Positions 1 through 10,754 of a stretch of DNA of 64,000 nucleotides are shown here, in pieces. Within the stretch, counting starts at the first letter, position 1; the number at the start of each line of letters is the position of its first letter. The stretch is from positions 3,260,908 through 3,324,907 of the forward strand of contig OZ025870.1 in NCBI GenBank assembly GCA_964019415.1, in the 5' to 3' direction. The translations under genes and the position numbers were made by a program. Under the pieces are notes generated by a model. The model was not told the origin of the DNA and searched no databases. It saw only the letters and a program-made list of their open reading frames with translations. The DNA comes from Ianthella basta. Taxonomy: Eukaryota; Porifera; Demospongiae; Verongiida; Ianthellidae.

Positions 1-810
1 TACATCTCCTCCTGTTGCATGCCATTACGATTAACCATGCACTCTATCGGTGCAGGCCCGCTTGCAACCATCATGCCCACTACATTTCACTAATGTTCTT
101 TCATCCTTACCTTAGTCATGTGCAAGCAGTTGCATGGGCCCTCCCCCAATGACTTCTAGATCTGTGATGTACCGATGGACGTACTATCTGCCAGTGCCAA
201 TGCGATGTACCATGAATTTATGCTTTGCACCACCCAAAAGAGAGGGGCTGCACTAAGTCTTTGCTTGCCTCAATCATTACCAATGCTGCCTACCCATGCA
301 ATAATATTTATAATTATGACTCCTGACTCATGGCATGATTGCATCAATCGCCAACAAGTATTATAGTTCAAGTTCAGTGGCACCCTGGTGCCCATGCTCA
401 AGTTCTTTAATTCGAAATACTTGCTGGTTACAATTATAATAGTAATAATAATTATTGTTCACAATAATCATTGTTTTTCTATATCAATCTAAGATCTAGT
501 ACATTATAATTATAGAATCTGATCGATCATGATCATTGAATGTGTGCAATGCCACAACACACATAATGACTATAATTATTATGTTGATGCAACTCAGGCA
601 AATGCGTGTAAGTGAAAAATAATTATAATTATTTGCACACCAAATGATTGGGTGACAGCTATAATCTTGATGTGTATAGATAGAGAATGTACTTACACAG
701 ATGTCATAAAATTACTTGCATGAGAAAATATGATGCATGGGTTGCTACAAGTAAAATAGTTGGTGAAAATGCAACATGCTGACTACATCTCTGTTGAGCA
801 GTCAAAAGAA
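1..810. other. AT-rich stretch without a recognised gene
   Basis: Both strands hold only short open frames with no domain resemblance. The region is rich in A+T, with runs such as ATAATTATAATTATT near 420-640. It lies 3' of the minus-strand GTPase gene and may hold its 3' UTR or downstream intron. I see no repeat boundary, RNA gene or terminator. Confidence 0.6.
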
Positions 811-2550
811 TCAAGATACTGCTCGGGACCAAATATTTGCGAATGTGAAGTTGACCTTAGGGTTAGGCATTCTAGAGACATTTCCCTCTGCTTCTGTATG
901 CCATTTAGCCTTATCTTGCACATGTTTCATGAGCATGGTTTGTTCACGGATTTCTCTGAGATACTTGATTCGTTTCAAAAACCCTTTCTTTGCTTGATCT
1001 TGCTCAGATTGGATAAGGAGGTCAATATACTCCACCACAGAAAGTGAATTGGGTCTGAGGGCTATTTGATCAAGACGCTGAAGGATCCTTTGTGCTCTAT
1101 CAATCATGCATCTGGTCGTTTCATATATGTGAACAATCTCTGCTTCAATGTTGGCTACCATTACCTGCACCCTGGACATATTAGCATATGCTTCATGATC
1201 ATAGCGCTGCTTCAGCTCATGGTAGGCTCGCTCCTCTTCCTTTTCAGTGGCATCAAACCACCATGGGCTGTTTACATGCGCATCCCATTGACATGCCTTT
1301 GGGCATACTGTGCACGAGCCATTTCTCATTGAACTGCATTTGATTTTGTCAGCATTGTCTGCGTAGCTGCAGTTATCATGGCATGCAAAGTTGCATGTTA
1401 AGCAATTGGTGACATACCTCCCAGCGCCAGCGATATTGCGTTTGGTGATCTTCTGTGTACTCACTGTGTACAAAAAACTTTCATTAGCTGCAATTTTAGC
1501 CTTGTTCTCTTCCATCACAGCTCTCTCTTGTGTCAGCTCATCAATATTTCCAACCATGAATTCAATTTGAACCAGCAAGCCTTGACTGACAGATTCCAAC
1601 TGCCGACGCTCATCCAACATCTCACTTGTCAGTGTTAAACTTTTAGCTTGCATTGTTACAAGCTGTCTGAAGAGCTTTGCAAAACTAATAAAGTCTTGCT
1701 TCCAGTGCATCTGATCAAGGTCTCTCTCAAAGTCACCAGCAGATCGTACATTTTGCTGCTTTGGAAACAGCGCAGAGCTGTTGAAGTGGAAGTCAAAGCA
1801 AAAGGAAACTTGTGCTTCTCTTACAGCATCCAGAACTCGTGGTCTGTTACTATCAGCGAATGTGGTCACGAGGAAGATATTGCTTGTAATGTTTTTACCA
1901 AAAATAGACAAGATGGAATCATAGATGTACTATTGAGTGGGGGTTAGCCGAACTATAGATGCGTGAGTAACAATGCATATAGCATGAATACTGTCAATGC
2001 CTTTCACACCACCCTTTGCGAAAACATTGCGTATTTGGCCAGAAAGCAATTTATCCCTATGCAGGTCTTCCACATCTCCAAATCCAGGTGTGTCAATGAT
2101 AGTCAGTGTGTGGTGGAAAGGAGAGCCATCCTGTCTGTAGACTGTATATACAGTGATGACTTCAGTCTTGCTATGAGACTGACTCTCTACCCTCTCATTT
2201 ATGAGTTTGAAGCGAAATGTGTCTTTCCATTCAACTCCAAAGATATAATTTACTATTCCATTAATCAGTGTGGTTTTACCTGCTCCAGTCTCACCAACCA
2301 ACATCACAACATACTCATGTGGGCGTAAATATGCTGCTGGTGATCTGCCAATAATATATTTTGCCACACCATTTTTCTTGTCATCCAGAATGCATGTCAT
2401 TGGAAGTTGGTATACATCTGGAGTACCTTTTTCAATGAGTTTAGATTTGTTCTTCATTGCCTTTGCAGGGAGCGAGATCATTTTGCGCTGTTCTTCTACC
2501 CTGCCATCCAAGCTTTCAACAGGGGTCTTATCGTCTGTATCGCTAATAGC
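811..2550 (-). pseudogene. Large septin/AIG1-like GTPase, main exon, interrupted by one in-frame TAG
   Basis: One reading frame of about 580 codons starts after a splice acceptor (pyrimidine tract then CAG at 2551-2553) and runs to a TGA at 811. It encodes a P-loop GTPase. The Walker A/G1 motif GETGAGKTTLIN lies about 60 residues into the exon, the G3 motif DTPGFGD follows, and a conserved helix starting RLTPTQ comes after that. The C-terminal half holds coiled-coil-like segments around a Cys/His cluster (CLTC, CHDNC, CTVCPKAC) that may bind metal. This layout matches a family of uncharacterised animal GTPases near septins, AIG1/GIMAP and IFI44 proteins, often multicopy in invertebrates. The frame is broken once, by TAG at 1930-1932, inside the segment RLTPTQ-stop-YIYDSILSIFG, where relatives I recall have Lys or Arg. 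Both sides are otherwise well preserved, so the lesion is recent, polymorphic or a sequencing error. Substrates beyond GTP and the cellular role are not known. Confidence 0.8.
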
Positions 2551-2721
2551 CTGAAGGAAAGAAAGAGATTACAGTAATTCAAACAACTTTGTTTGCTGCA
2601 GATATCATCCAGCAAAGCATTCAAGCACATTCCAAACATTTTGCATGCCGTAAATATTCTAAAAATTCGTATACTTTATCTGCATTTCAAATCTAACCTT
2701 TTGAAATTAAGGAGGCATTAC

Positions 2722-2790
2722 GATCTTCTTTGCTGTCTTCTTGCGAAAATTAGAGCCTTCTCGCGAAACTGGAGCGTTCTCTGCTGCCAT
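2722..2790 (-). CDS. Probable first coding exon of the GTPase gene
   Basis: An ATG at 2790 opens a 23-codon basic, Lys/Arg-rich frame beginning MAAENAP. It ends in phase 0 at a possible donor (ATC then GTAATG), and the main exon also begins in phase 0 at 2550. The joined reading would be a short basic leader followed by an acidic linker and the P-loop. The donor is not a strong consensus and nothing else supports this exon, so the start is an inference from phase and position. Confidence 0.4.
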
Positions 2791-4474
2791 TTTTAGGAAG
2801 GCTCTGTACAGAAAATGGCCGTCACTGGCGTTTTCTTTGTCACAGTATCGTGTGTTATTTGCGGATATCATGTCTACAAGGAGGTGTGGAATCCCAGTAT
2901 TGGAGAAGCGTTCGTTTTGATTAATTAAGCATGGGGGCGAAATTAACGCGATATAACCTTACCTTTGCCAAAAATAAAGGTTTTCCCAAACTTTTGAGAC
3001 AGCCAATTAATTGATTTTTAGAGCGGGTCGAGGCAAGACCACTGGAAGTTTGCGTACTTTAGATAGTTATTATTTTAGATTATTTACAGTAATACTCATC
3101 ATTTTGTTCAGCTACAACTGATATACCTACAAAAATGCAATATAAATTATAGGTAGTAACTGCAAATCCTGTCTTGGGCAAGCCCTAAATATGGCCTCGT
3201 TCATGTGCTCCCCATCCCCTGTGACGCTCTATGCCATGTCCTTGTGATTGTTTGATGGCAAACTGTACCGGTACGCAAGAGGTTGGCTGGCGAAATTTGG
3301 CAAAAAAGGTAGATCTTTCACCGTTCTCTACTTGGCTGTAGGCTATTGGAGAATGCCAAGGGTTCAGTAAACCCTGCAGCAAGACGTTGTAGAACAGATC
3401 GCTTGCTAGCAATCTGTTCACAGCAGCACAAAAAAGGTCAGTACAAAGTTCTGCTCAACGTCTCTATGGCAACCTAAACTGATTAAAAATGTGAAGTGGG
3501 GAGAGGAGAGCATGAATATGTCCCAAAATTTGTTCTTCTTACAATGGCAACATACATTGTGGAGATAAAACAGCAAGCATAGTTTCTGCGCATCTGCTTT
3601 TAACTCAGCTTTTATTTCTGCTGTAGAACAGCAGACAAAGGCCTTAATTGTGTATCATTGTTCACAGGAATGTTTTGACATACAATTTTGCACACTGTGT
3701 CAAAACTGCAGTCAGTAGCTAGTATTGCTGCAAGCATGTTTTATATGTATGTCAATCAAGCAATGCTCTAGTTTCAGCTCATCTGAATAGGTGATGATAT
3801 TATGCAGTTATACAGTAGGTTATCTGATGTACAAGCTAACAGCGAAACCCAAGGATGTGTATGCAAAATTGATAACCCTGAATCCATATTGTATAAGTGG
3901 GTTGCACATGCAAGGATCCAGACTGTTGAGATTTACCCATTAATATTAGAGCCATAAAATGTTATTGAAAAACCATGCAGTGGATAAGCAAGGTCTCAAA
4001 GAGGTATATATTGTCCATCACTGGAACTTCATTGCATTAATGACGAGCAAGAAGAACAAAAACGTTGTAACCTCAATAGCAAAGACAGCAGGCATTTGCA
4101 GTTATTGCAATAAATGTGTCCTTCACTTTCTCTGTCCAAGATGACATTAATTAAGAACAGGGACAACGGGCACCTCCATACTTACGTCCTTAGCCCCTGC
4201 TTACAAAAATCCTTTGTCAGCTCCTCAACTGTACCCTTACACAAACTTACTCCCTCTATACCATGTCACTATGCATGGAACATAGCAGCCCCCCCTCCTA
4301 CCTACTCCCCTATTTCACATCTTCCCAGCACACTTTGTCACACGCTAATTCTGAATAAAAAAAATTATACAAATGTCTTCTTTCCTTTGACCCGTTACTC
4401 TTTTCCCTGTGTCGTTGTACCAGACCCTGAGAAAGTTTGGCCAGTTCCTTCGCTGGATCATAGCTATATTGTTG
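2791..4474. other. Intergenic stretch, no gene recognised
   Basis: This lies between the GTPase start and the 3' end of paralogue A. Open frames are short and unlike any family I know. The part near 4425-4560 resembles the 3' half of repeat family R1 seen at 38.2-38.3 and 53.3-53.4 kb (shared core around AAACAAGTAAGCCAGATGA). The 2760-2900 end probably contains the GTPase 5' UTR and promoter. No repeat ends, tRNA or terminator could be identified. Confidence 0.5.
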
Positions 4475-4816
4475 CTACTCAATGCTTCGCAACAAAACAA
4501 GTAAGCCAGATGACCATGTGTGTGCATGCATCCATACTGTATTACATGCAAAATACCATACTTGTACTACAGTAATGCATAAGAACACAAGCACACACAC
4601 CTCTTCACCTTGTACCTCTGTAGGCACCTTTCTAGTGATATATCTGTATCTGACCCTTCCTGGTCTGTACTCCTCTGTCTCCCTCACAGTGGTCATCTCT
4701 GGAGACTGGTGTAGGAGCCATTTTTCACAGGACTCCTCATCCTCCTCCTGAACATTGTCTGCCTGCCAACGGTGGAAGTGGGTAAATGGACGCACACAGA
4801 GATCAGTGGCTGCAAC
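4475..4816 (-). CDS. Paralogue A, last exon (acidic C-terminal domain plus hydrophobic tail)
   Basis: The acceptor TATAG precedes 4816. The exon encodes a segment with HFHRWQADNVQEEDEESC, then QSPEMTTVRETEEYRPGRVRYRY. This is strongly conserved in B (25.45-25.70 kb) and C (36.64-36.99 kb). After the residues GEE the frame continues through a hydrophobic run (VCVLVFLCITVVQVWYFAC) to a stop at 4475. Position 4600 could instead be a donor, because GEE is followed by GTGTGTGTGC. C ends similarly with a hydrophobic tail, which favours a terminal exon with a possible membrane anchor. No known domain is recognised. Confidence 0.6.
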   Translation of the reverse strand, partial: VAATDLCVRPFTHFHRWQADNVQEEDEESCEKWLLHQSPEMTTVRETEEYRPGRVRYRYITRKVPTEVQGEEVCVLVFLCITVVQVWYFACNTVWMHAHTWSSGLLVLLRSIE

Positions 4817-4935
4817 CTATACCAAAGGCAAGTGTAAAAGTGACAGATGAAGATCCACTCCTACCACATTTCAGTATAAAAAGTCCAATCCATTAAATAA
4901 ATGTACTTGCCGAAGCAACCACAACACATGCACAC

Positions 4936-5092
<157 letters not shown>

Positions 5093-5542
5093 CTGTCTGC
5101 CTCTCTCCAGGGCCCCTCTCCGGTACATCCACTCTGTGCCACTGACTGCCTTCAACTGTTTGGACTTGGAGTCACTGCTAAACTCCACCTCACCCACTAT
5201 CTGAACACTATCTTGTGCTTGCTCCATGGAGTATGATGGAGGGAGGGCTACATCACTACCCATGCCTGAGTCTTTTAGCCTCCAGTGGTATCTGCGAGTC
5301 CGACAGAGTAGGATAGACATGATTGACGAATTACCGAGATTAATTTACAGTACAACACAGGCAGAATAGGGGAAGATGCATGTGACTGACAGCAATAAGC
5401 ACTTGTATGGTATTCTACAATCCATGCCATATACAGCAGCATGAGGACTAAGTACAATGTCCCATACAGCAGTTAATTTTACACTTATATACAGTGTACA
5501 GTACCTCTTTAATGTCAGCTGAGAATCCCTGTCTGCATGAAT
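5093..5542 (-). CDS. Paralogue A, exons 12-13 (conserved C-terminal region)
   Basis: Two exons. The first, 5505-5542 (38 bp), is ADRDSQLTLK-like and ends in phase 2. The second, 5093-5291 (199 bp), starts by completing an Arg codon and reads YHWRLKDS ... GTEWMYRRGALERGRQ. Both match B (28210-28247; 27790-27988) and C (37450-37487; 37124-37328) in length class and phase. I do not recognise the domain. The motif GTEWMYRRG is the best conserved stretch. The donor lies directly on the (GT)n tract. Confidence 0.7.
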
Positions 5543-6346
5543 CTGTGAGCACAGAAATAGATGCACTACACGTAACTAACACACCTCCTAGTTCTAGGGA
5601 TACAACGTCAGCATTTCCAGCAACTACATACCTTGCATGATATTCAATCGATAGAAGTTGCAAAACAGAAAGATGAACATACAAATGTCTAGATATGTGT
5701 GTTGTAGTACAGTAGCAATACAATTAGATTAATTAGCTATTGCAAAGAATTGGATGATCTTGAGCCCATACATTTTGAGAAGGCATTTGTCAGTGATAGA
5801 TGGGAGCATTTAAACTGTTATATGAACTGGAGGCAGAGAAATATGACAATATTATTATGAAGGTATACTATGAATACTGGCTATAATTAGCCATGTTTAG
5901 ATACAATGACACTGCCAACATAAATCTTTCATTGACGAGTGATCCTTCCAGTTGTTAGATAGCATACACCTGGTAGACAAGTGGGGTTAGCTGTGAAATT
6001 TTCAGGCTTACGTAAGTAGTAATGCAATGGCTTTGCATAAGGGTGTCACGAAGGAGCATTAATTTTCAAATTTAAGAACTGAGAAAATTAGTACGCATGC
6101 ATGCACATCTCTTGGTTCGGCATTTTCATGAATTTAGCTGTATATTATTGGCATAAAGCAAAACATGAAAATCCTCCTACTACCGTTAGACATTAGGGAG
6201 ATACAAAGGCTTTGCAAGAAAACATTTGTAAAAATACCTCAGGCAAGATGCGATCCCATAAAATACATCCCGAAAATTAGAACGAATACAGTATGGTACT
6301 TCTAGCTTACCCAATATGTACACATGCACCTCTTCCCCAACCCTAC

Positions 6347-7385
6347 CTTCCCTTCCAGTTGTGGGTAGTTCTCTGTGAGGAATTCTGTAATGTCATTTCG
6401 TCCCAGCCTGCGAGCAATGTCCAGGCAAGTCTCACCATTTTCATCCCTGTCAAGCACTCTGTCTCCAAACATGGAACAGAGGTACTGCAGGACAGGTAGG
6501 TGGCCTCTGTAGGCTGCCAAATGGAGGGTATTCCGGGAGTTCTGGAGGAGTTTGGGAGGGCCGGGAGGTAGGTGTAACTGTAACAGCATGATCATGTGTC
6601 AAATGCGCATGGTTACATAGTAATCCTTCTTCAAATGGGAATTGTTGAGCAAATTTACGTGGCACAAATAATTGACAACAGACATTCCAGCTCAGAAGGC
6701 CTTCTTCAGCTGTTACACAGTGTGTGTGTAACAGCTGAAAAAAGTTGCGTGTAACAGCTGATCCAAGATTCTGAAGGCCTTCTGGGCCAAAACATCCTGT
6801 TGTCATTTATTTGTGCCACATAAATTTGCTCAACAATCTCCATTTGAAGAAGATACGACGTGGCAATGAACCTCTACCATATCATAGCAATCCTTTCCAT
6901 ATATGTACCTTCATTTTGTGGAAGATATCTCCATCATATTGTCCAGCTAGCTTTCTGACCAAATCAATGTGCCCTTTTTCTGCTGCTATTAACAGAGGGG
7001 TTCTGCCACCCTGTACAGCAAAGACAAAACACAGCACTCTACTTCTTGGTGAAGAACAGCACGGTTAAACCCAGGTCATAGCTTTTACCTCCAGCATTAT
7101 TCAGCCTTCCAAAATACTCATCGCATTGGCACTTAACATCTCATTAAATCCTATTTGCACTTCTTGTTTCTACCTCCTACTTACACTTTCAATCCTCATC
7201 CTCCCTTCCCAATTGAACTCATATCCTCATCCCAGTTCACTGTACGGTACCTCTGTAAACTTATTCCTATTTACCTTGTCTTCTACATTCACAATTTGCT
7301 TCACCAGGCGCTGTACCATTGGCTGACTTCCCACTGATGCAGCTTGCAGCATTGTGTTCGTAACAGGGTCTGAGGTTGACAGGCT
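6347..7385 (-). CDS. Paralogue A, three ankyrin-repeat exons
   Basis: Exons 7275-7385 (111 bp), 6909-7010 (102 bp) and 6347-6541 (195 bp), all in phase 0 with good AG/GT borders. The first carries NTMLQAASVGS, the second GGRTPLLIAAEKGH, the third NTLHLAAYRGHLPVLQYL followed by DENGETCLDIARRLGRNDI. These are classic ankyrin helix-turn-helix patterns (TPLxxAAxxGH), giving three to four repeats that would form a protein-binding surface. The same three exons occur in B and C with identical lengths. A MITE (6626-6852) lies in the intron between the second and third. Confidence 0.9.
6626..6852. mobile_element. MITE with about 90-bp inverted arms
   Basis: The left arm (CTTCTTCAAATGGGAATTG..., from about 6627) and the reverse complement of the right arm (CTTCTTCAAATGGAGATTG...) match over most of their length, including the palindromic cores TTGAGCAAATTTA and GAAGGCCTTC. 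The element sits in an ankyrin intron of paralogue A and is absent at the matching place in C. No transposase is encoded. The target duplication is not clear to me. Confidence 0.8.
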
Positions 7386-7955
7386 CTGTGTAGAAAACCA
7401 CATGTAAAAATGGTGCAAGAAATAAAAATATGAATACACAGTGACACAGCACCAGTTTGAAGAGAAAGGAGAATAGTGTGGGTGCAAAGCAAACATAGTA
7501 TACTAAAGAAGGGGTCTCAAAATTGCAGACCCGGAACGTAATACAGGATACGGAATTTCATTTAAAATGGCAGATCGAAAGTTGCACACAATGGCTGCAA
7601 AGGAGAATTAGAAGTTGCTACATACAGAATTTTGAACGAAACAGAGTGAAATCGATGCATACATGATCGTAACCCAACAGCTTGCTCAGAAATCAATACC
7701 AGATTTCAAACCGCTTCTTGCAATGGACATTGAGCAAAACACAATTACAATGTATTGTTTACAAATAATTCGCCAGAATTGAACAAGCCTTAACTAAAGT
7801 AGCGTTCTAGCGTCATCATGATTCACCGGAAAGGAACAGACTGTGAAATCAAGACACACAAGAGTCAATGTTGACGCCTTAAACCTAAAGCTGTAGCAAC
7901 ACAAACAGTTACGTACAGGAAAGTGATGCAATGAAAGTGGTGCACATAGTTGACA
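7386..7955. other. Paralogue A intron
   Basis: An intron between the ankyrin and coiled-coil exons. It is similar in sequence to the matching introns of B (30.43-30.85 kb) and C (40.03-40.56 kb), which shows that the duplication included introns. No other feature is seen. Confidence 0.6.
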
Positions 7956-8159
7956 CTATCGAGTGCTTGTCACTTCCAAGGCTGAGAGAAGAGTCCTATG
8001 ATCGTCATTCAGACGATCACAAATGACATCCTCAATGAGTAAGTCACTCTCTGAAGGAGGGCAAAGTGCTTGATACACAGAACTCTCCGTTGCTACAGCT
8101 GTAGGATTTGATGCTAGTACACTGCTTGAAGGCCTGTTCACCTCTGGCAAATAAATTAT
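7956..8159 (-). CDS. Possible alternative terminal exon of paralogue A
   Basis: A 68-codon frame begins in phase 0 right after an acceptor (GCTTACAG) and ends in TAG. It contains YQALCPPSESDLLIEDVI and DRLNDDHRTLLSAL. The preceding coiled-coil exon (8419-8628) ends in phase 0, so a transcript could stop here and omit the ankyrin repeats. Paralogue C keeps a similar frame and stop near 40.57-40.70 kb, interrupted by extra sequence. Because introns are also conserved between paralogues, this is weak evidence. It may simply be intron. Confidence 0.3.
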   Translation of the reverse strand: MIYLPEVNRPSSSVLASNPTAVATESSVYQALCPPSESDLLIEDVICDRLNDDHRTLLSALEVTSTR

Positions 8160-8418
8160 CTGTAAGCAACACATTTCTGCTGTTACGTGTATTATTCGAC
8201 TACTAGAAGCGATGTAAAGTCTGGAAGCGATTTCTGGGCAAACTGCCAAGATACGATCGTAAATGCGTCGATTTCACCTAGTTTCGTTTGAAATTCTATA
8301 CACAGCAACATAAATTCACTTTTGCAGCCATTTTGCGCAACATATGATCCTCCTTTCTGTATTCTAAATTTTGTTCTGGGTTCACAATTTAGAGAGACCC
8401 TGAAAAAGATTTACAAAC

Positions 8419-8943
8419 CTGAGTGATCATCTCCATGTCATGGTCATATTTCTCAGTCTGCTGAGTCAGCCTCTTCCGAAGGACACTATTCTCAGACTCT
8501 AGATCCTCTATCTGTTGTGCCTGAGCTGCTAGTTCATTCACTGCAGACTGGACAGCTGATTCTGGGGGAGGTGGCGGTGGATGCGTTGGGGTGGTCAGAG
8601 GTGGTTGTAGAATAGGAGGTGGATCCACCTGTAGTGAGGAAAGTTGGGATCACAAACAGCAAAATAGAGTACATTGCCTGAAATCGACCATCTTCCTCAC
8701 CTGTGCTCTCATTACTGGCAGCAGTCTTTCTTCTAGGCTAGTCATTTCTTGGTGGACACGGTCTACCTCCTTTTGACTGGCCTTCAGCTTGTTCTGCAAG
8801 GCTGTGTTGCCATGAACCAGCTCCCACCTCTTATCCTCAGAAACATTTAATTCATCCTCCAACTTCTGGACATAGGAGGGCAGCTCGATGCCGCCAGTCA
8901 CTATGTCTTCTGACTTGTAGTTTGTTTCCTCTTCCTCTTTCAC
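8419..8943 (-). CDS. Paralogue A, coiled-coil exons
   Basis: Exons 8701-8943 (243 bp) and 8419-8628 (210 bp), both phase 0 with clean borders. The first is acidic and then heptad-like (KLEDELNVSEDKRWELV, NKLKASQKEVDRVHQEM). The second starts with a proline-rich patch (PTHPPPPPPESAV) and continues as QAQQIEDLESENSVLRKRL. They predict one or two coiled coils for oligomerisation. C has both exons. B keeps only the first. Confidence 0.85.
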
Positions 8944-9079
8944 CTTTGGAATACATAGAATACATGACTATTTTGTGCAGAACATTCAGCTGAAGATGAA
9001 TAAGCATCAAGAAACACATTATATTCAGTTCTACCATTTGTACACCATCTGCAGTTCTATCCTTGTACACTAAACTTAC

Positions 9080-9147
9080 AGGTGCAGTGAGAGGCTGCTC
9101 ATCCACTGATTCTAGGCTTGCATCCTACAGATTGGCTTCAGCTCCAG
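9080..9147 (-). pseudogene. Paralogue A, short exon with in-frame TAG
   Basis: 68 bp from acceptor GATTTAG to donor ACCT|GTAAGT. It starts in phase 1 and ends in phase 0, exactly as the 56-bp counterparts of B (32524-32579) and C (45411-45466), which read AESVDSSPDNEGVELTAET. In A the frame contains TAG at 9125-9127 and then continues DASLESVDEQPLTAP. The nearer alternative acceptor (9124) gives the wrong phase. Either the exon is inactivated or it is skipped. Confidence 0.5.
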
Positions 9148-9266
9148 CTAAATCACAAGTAAAATAGTTTAGTAGCAGCACATGGCAGGAGTCACTGTAG
9201 ATCATTTCAGATTAATTAACTGAAAGGTAAGTAGGGACATATACAGGCACATTCTTGTGTACGAAC

Positions 9267-9615
9267 CATGTGATTTCCACTGCTGGGCAATCCTTCTTTT
9301 ACCAAGCGGACGACCAGATAAAGGTTCCTGTACAGGGAACACAGCAACTACTTACTGTGAGTCCAATTAAAATGTTGGATTACTGCACAGCAGCAAAGTG
9401 GGCATTTTGCCAAAGACACTTTTCCAGGTGACTATTGACCTCAGCATATATATACGTAGAAATAGAGACATGTACAGTCAGTTGTACAATATTATACATA
9501 TTACAAATACGGTGCATGCAATGGCCATATGTACATGGATACCTGCTAGCAAGGACACACAGCTACTTACCTTGGTGTCTGGATCAATCAAACAGTACAT
9601 CTGATATGGGAGGAC
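9267..9615 (-). CDS. Paralogue A, two small exons after the core domain
   Basis: Exon 9571-9615 (45 bp; VLPYQMYCLIDPDTK) and exon 9267-9327 (61 bp; EPLSGRPLGKRRIAQQWKSH, ending phase 1). The first matches the 45-bp exon of C at 46177-46221 (ALPYEVYALVDPETA). The second matches the 58-bp exons at 45989 (C) and 33098 (B) in phase but little in sequence. The LPYxxYxLxDPxT motif probably closes the preceding domain. Confidence 0.65.
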
Positions 9616-9792
9616 CTGTGTGAAAGAAGGTGTTAGGTAATATAATCAACATACTGTAATAATTTAAAAGTAGTAAAATATGTGGTACTGAAAACACAAG
9701 GTGAAGATGTTTGGGCAGAAGCCTTAGAACATAATGTTGACGTTTTCTCTCAATTGTTGTGCATGCCGCTACTCCACACTTAAAAGCCTCAC

Positions 9793-10696
9793 CTCTGTCA
9801 CTCCCAGAAGGTCAGCAGTGAAGGACTTGCTTTCCCTCAACAGTATCAAGAAGCAGTCCACAGTAGGTTTGAAGGTGAACCCTGAGATGGCCACCTCAAT
9901 GACATATAAATCCAGGAGTATCCAAACGGCCTCCAACTGAGTGCTGCGCTGCATTATAACATAGGTGAACCCATTGGGAATGCGGAAGGTGACAGTTGTG
10001 CTCTTAATATCCACTGCTTTGAGGCAGCTAATCTTCTCTGCGGGGATGCCAAAAGTTTGGCTGAGGATACGAACTTGGAGATGGTGACAATCCTCACAAG
10101 TGAACTCACTGAGAGATTTTGATGAAGTAATTTCCAGTAGAGCAAGTTCACTTTCTGCGACAACTTGTCTACCTTCATCCTTGTTCTCGGATTCCTTCCT
10201 CTTATCAATATCATCTTTCAGCAATGTGGCCTTCTCGTAAGTGGCCAGGTGAAGATTGTAGTGTGAAAGGATGGCTTCAGCAACTTCCCGTTCAAGGGCC
10301 TTAGGGGGATTGCATCTACAGCTTGTTGCAGGAAACTTGTATTATCCCATTTAGCTTCGATTGACATTCGGCTGAGGAGCTCGCTGACAGATTCTGCAGA
10401 CTGAACATCACTTCGTTTCACTTGTTCTTCATCTTCATGGAGGCCTAGTTGAAGGTAAAAATTGGCTGCTTTTTTCACTTCATCCAGGTGGGGTTCCAAC
10501 AGTCGTATAATGCGGGAAGTGGCATTATGATAGAGCAGGCGAATTGCTCGATCACATTTAGTTCGTAAGCTCTTCATATCTTGTCTCACTAGATCCATTT
10601 TCATCTTCATGTATTCGTCCATTGTCCTCTTCTCGGCAGGACAAGATGGGAAGTCTCCTGAACTTGCAGATGATCTAGATCGTTTTCTCCTCAACA
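9793..10696 (-). pseudogene. Paralogue A, exon for a conserved uncharacterised domain, frameshifted
   Basis: The exon opens in phase 1 after acceptor GTGTAG and ends at GAG|GTGAGG. The N-terminal part is basic and helical (RRKRSRSS, MDEYMKMKMDLVRQDMKSL). A core follows: WDNTSFLQQAVDAIP, then a helical segment with HYNLHLATYEKA, then EFTCEDCHHLQVRIL, IPNGFTYVIMQRSTQLEAVWILL and DCFLILLRESKSFTADLLGV. The same order is found in C (51184-52040): WDDTRILVRMVGYLP, KRYNGYLEVFEEA, KFTKKDCKEIFTMLI, FEESTMWFFQEL. The A frame is shifted by one base at a run of five C residues (plus-strand GGGGG at 10304-10308). Both halves are otherwise open and conserved, so a homopolymer error or a recent indel is likely. 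Similar modules occur in sponge proteins I recall, without an assigned function. Confidence 0.75.
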
Positions 10697-10754
10697 CTAC
10701 ACAACAAGACAAGGAAAGTGTACCATATACTGAACGTGAAAATCTTGAGTACAC

